Assembly (NCBI GenBank): GCA_018665025.1
Contig: JABJED010000048.1
Span: forward strand, 1-34,083
Direction of reading: 5' to 3'
Origin: Gammaproteobacteria bacterium
GTDB lineage: Bacteria > Pseudomonadota > Gammaproteobacteria > Pseudomonadales > Azotimanducaceae
Length of the DNA: 34,083 bases
In this document: one piece after another, positions 33,415 to 34,083 of the stretch
Numbering within the stretch: the stretch's first letter is position 1
Layout of the letters: every line of letters starts with the position of its first letter
Notes under the pieces: model-generated
The model's input: the letters and a program-made list of their open reading frames with translations, nothing else
What the model was told of the DNA's origin: nothing
The model's database searches: none
Made by a program: the position numbers and the translations under genes

Positions 33415-34083
33415 ATGGTTCGGAAACTGATGACGAATGTTCTGGTGCTGCTGGTTTTGCTGCTATCTTCTTCAGCCTGGGCAGAAGGCTTTCAGTATGA
33501 AGAAGGCACACACTATGCGCGACTGGACGTACCGGTAAAAACGCGCAACACGAACGTCGTTGAGGTTACCGAGTACTTTTCCTATGGTTGTCCGCATTGT
33601 TATCGCTTTGAGCCTCTGGTTCAACAATGGAAGACCGACCTTGCTGCAGACGTCGAGTTCAATCGTACCCCTGCGATATGGGGAGTTACAGGGTATGAAT
33701 TATATGCCCGAACCTACTATACGGCGCAGGCGCTAGGTGTACTCGATAAAGTGCATTACCCGTTGTTTCAGGCAATACATGGAGACAGGCGATCCTTACT
33801 TGACCTGAAATCGATGACAATCTTCATGTCGGAACATGGCGTTGAACCGGAAATTTTTGTAAAAACATTTACTGATTCCTTCGGGGTGAAGGCAATGTAC
33901 CAGCAGGCGGTTGCGCGGCAGCGAATCTATCAATCAAACGGTGTTCCCGCGGTTATCGTGAATGGCAAATACCGTGTTGAAGCTGGGATGGTAGGTAACA
34001 GTAATGCAGGTATGCTGGAGGTTGTTAACCACCTTATTGCAAAGGAACGCGAACTTATTAATGCCGGAGCGGATTCAGGGGGA
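33415..34083 (+). CDS. dsbA: Thiol:disulfide interchange protein DsbA (runs off the right edge)
   Basis: DsbA oxidises cysteine pairs in periplasmic proteins. The reading frame is open from the ATG at 33415 to the window edge, giving 223 residues with no stop, so only the last few residues and the stop may be missing. There is a signal peptide (about 1-23, ending SAWA-E), the N-terminal strand VVEVTEYFSYGCPHCYRFEP with the active-site CPHC at 59-62, and the cis-proline loop NGVPAVIVNGKYRV. AGAGG lies about 7 bases before the start. It follows cytochrome c4 as in Pseudomonas. Usual DsbA length is 205-215, so the C-terminal tail here is slightly long. Confidence 0.93.
   Translation, partial: MVRKLMTNVLVLLVLLLSSSAWAEGFQYEEGTHYARLDVPVKTRNTNVVEVTEYFSYGCPHCYRFEPLVQQWKTDLAADVEFNRTPAIWGVTGYELYARTYYTAQALGVLDKVHYPLFQAIHGDRRSLLDLKSMTIFMSEHGVEPEIFVKTFTDSFGVKAMYQQAVARQRIYQSNGVPAVIVNGKYRVEAGMVGNSNAGMLEVVNHLIAKERELINAGADSGG

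Noticed and set aside
1-34083. tRNA, rRNA, intact insertion sequence, prophage or toxin-antitoxin genes
   Set aside because: None recognised on either strand by reading; no computational tRNA scan was possible.

Overview
The window reads as a chromosomal segment of a free-living, aerobic, Gram-negative gammaproteobacterium, probably an uncultured marine or environmental lineage. The gene order follows the oriC-proximal blocks I know from Pseudomonas and its relatives: glyS-glyQ / tag-lpxL; trkH-trkA-rsmB-fmt-def / LysM-dprA-tsaC-aroE; prlC-yheV; coxB-coxA-ctaG-coxC-DUF2909-SURF1; dsbA-cytochrome c4-engB-polA-DUF2782-thrB. The assignment rests on synteny and protein signatures read by eye; no database search was possible. 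Almost every base is coding, no gap exceeds 300 bases, and no rRNA, tRNA, CRISPR array, prophage or intact insertion sequence is visible.

Layout. Positions 11-2975 (minus): glycyl-tRNA synthetase beta and alpha subunits. Positions 3075-4558 (plus): 3-methyladenine glycosylase I and a lipid A acyltransferase. Positions 4568-10880 (minus): one long run, def-fmt-rsmB-trkA-trkH plus a small methyltransferase, stitched together by ATGA overlaps. It is interrupted after trkH by a 15-bp tandem repeat that re-copies the end of trkH, stop codon included. Positions 11024-17457 (plus): a LysM protein, dprA, purE, tsaC, aroE, prlC and yheV, again with overlapping stops and starts. Positions 17477-25443: an aa3-type cytochrome c oxidase cluster with its own sigma70-like promoter. 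It includes the copper chaperones CtaG and Sco, SURF1, a Sco-like thioredoxin-fold protein and heme O synthase, but the usual heme A synthase gene (ctaA) is absent. A 185-bp imperfect palindrome sits between coxC and the convergent DUF2909 gene. Positions 25507-27785: a two-gene ergothioneine module (egtB-egtD). Positions 27771-28997 (minus): homoserine kinase and a DUF2782 protein, divergent from polA. Positions 29012-34083: polA, a candidate small RNA in the Spot 42/ErsA position, engB (minus), a diheme cytochrome c4 and dsbA, which runs off the right edge.

How it fits together. The respiratory genes (cox cluster, SURF1, Sco, CtaB, cytochrome c4) and DsbA describe a cell envelope built for aerobic electron transport; cytochrome c4 is a plausible electron donor to the oxidase. 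def, fmt, rsmB, tsaC and glyQS form a translation set; polA, tag and dprA serve DNA repair and uptake.

No wholly new multi-gene system is evident. The best leads are the candidate sigma-E/AlgU-type small RNA downstream of polA, the trkH terminal-codon repeat array, the long palindrome flanked by TA dinucleotides, and the oxidase cluster lacking ctaA.
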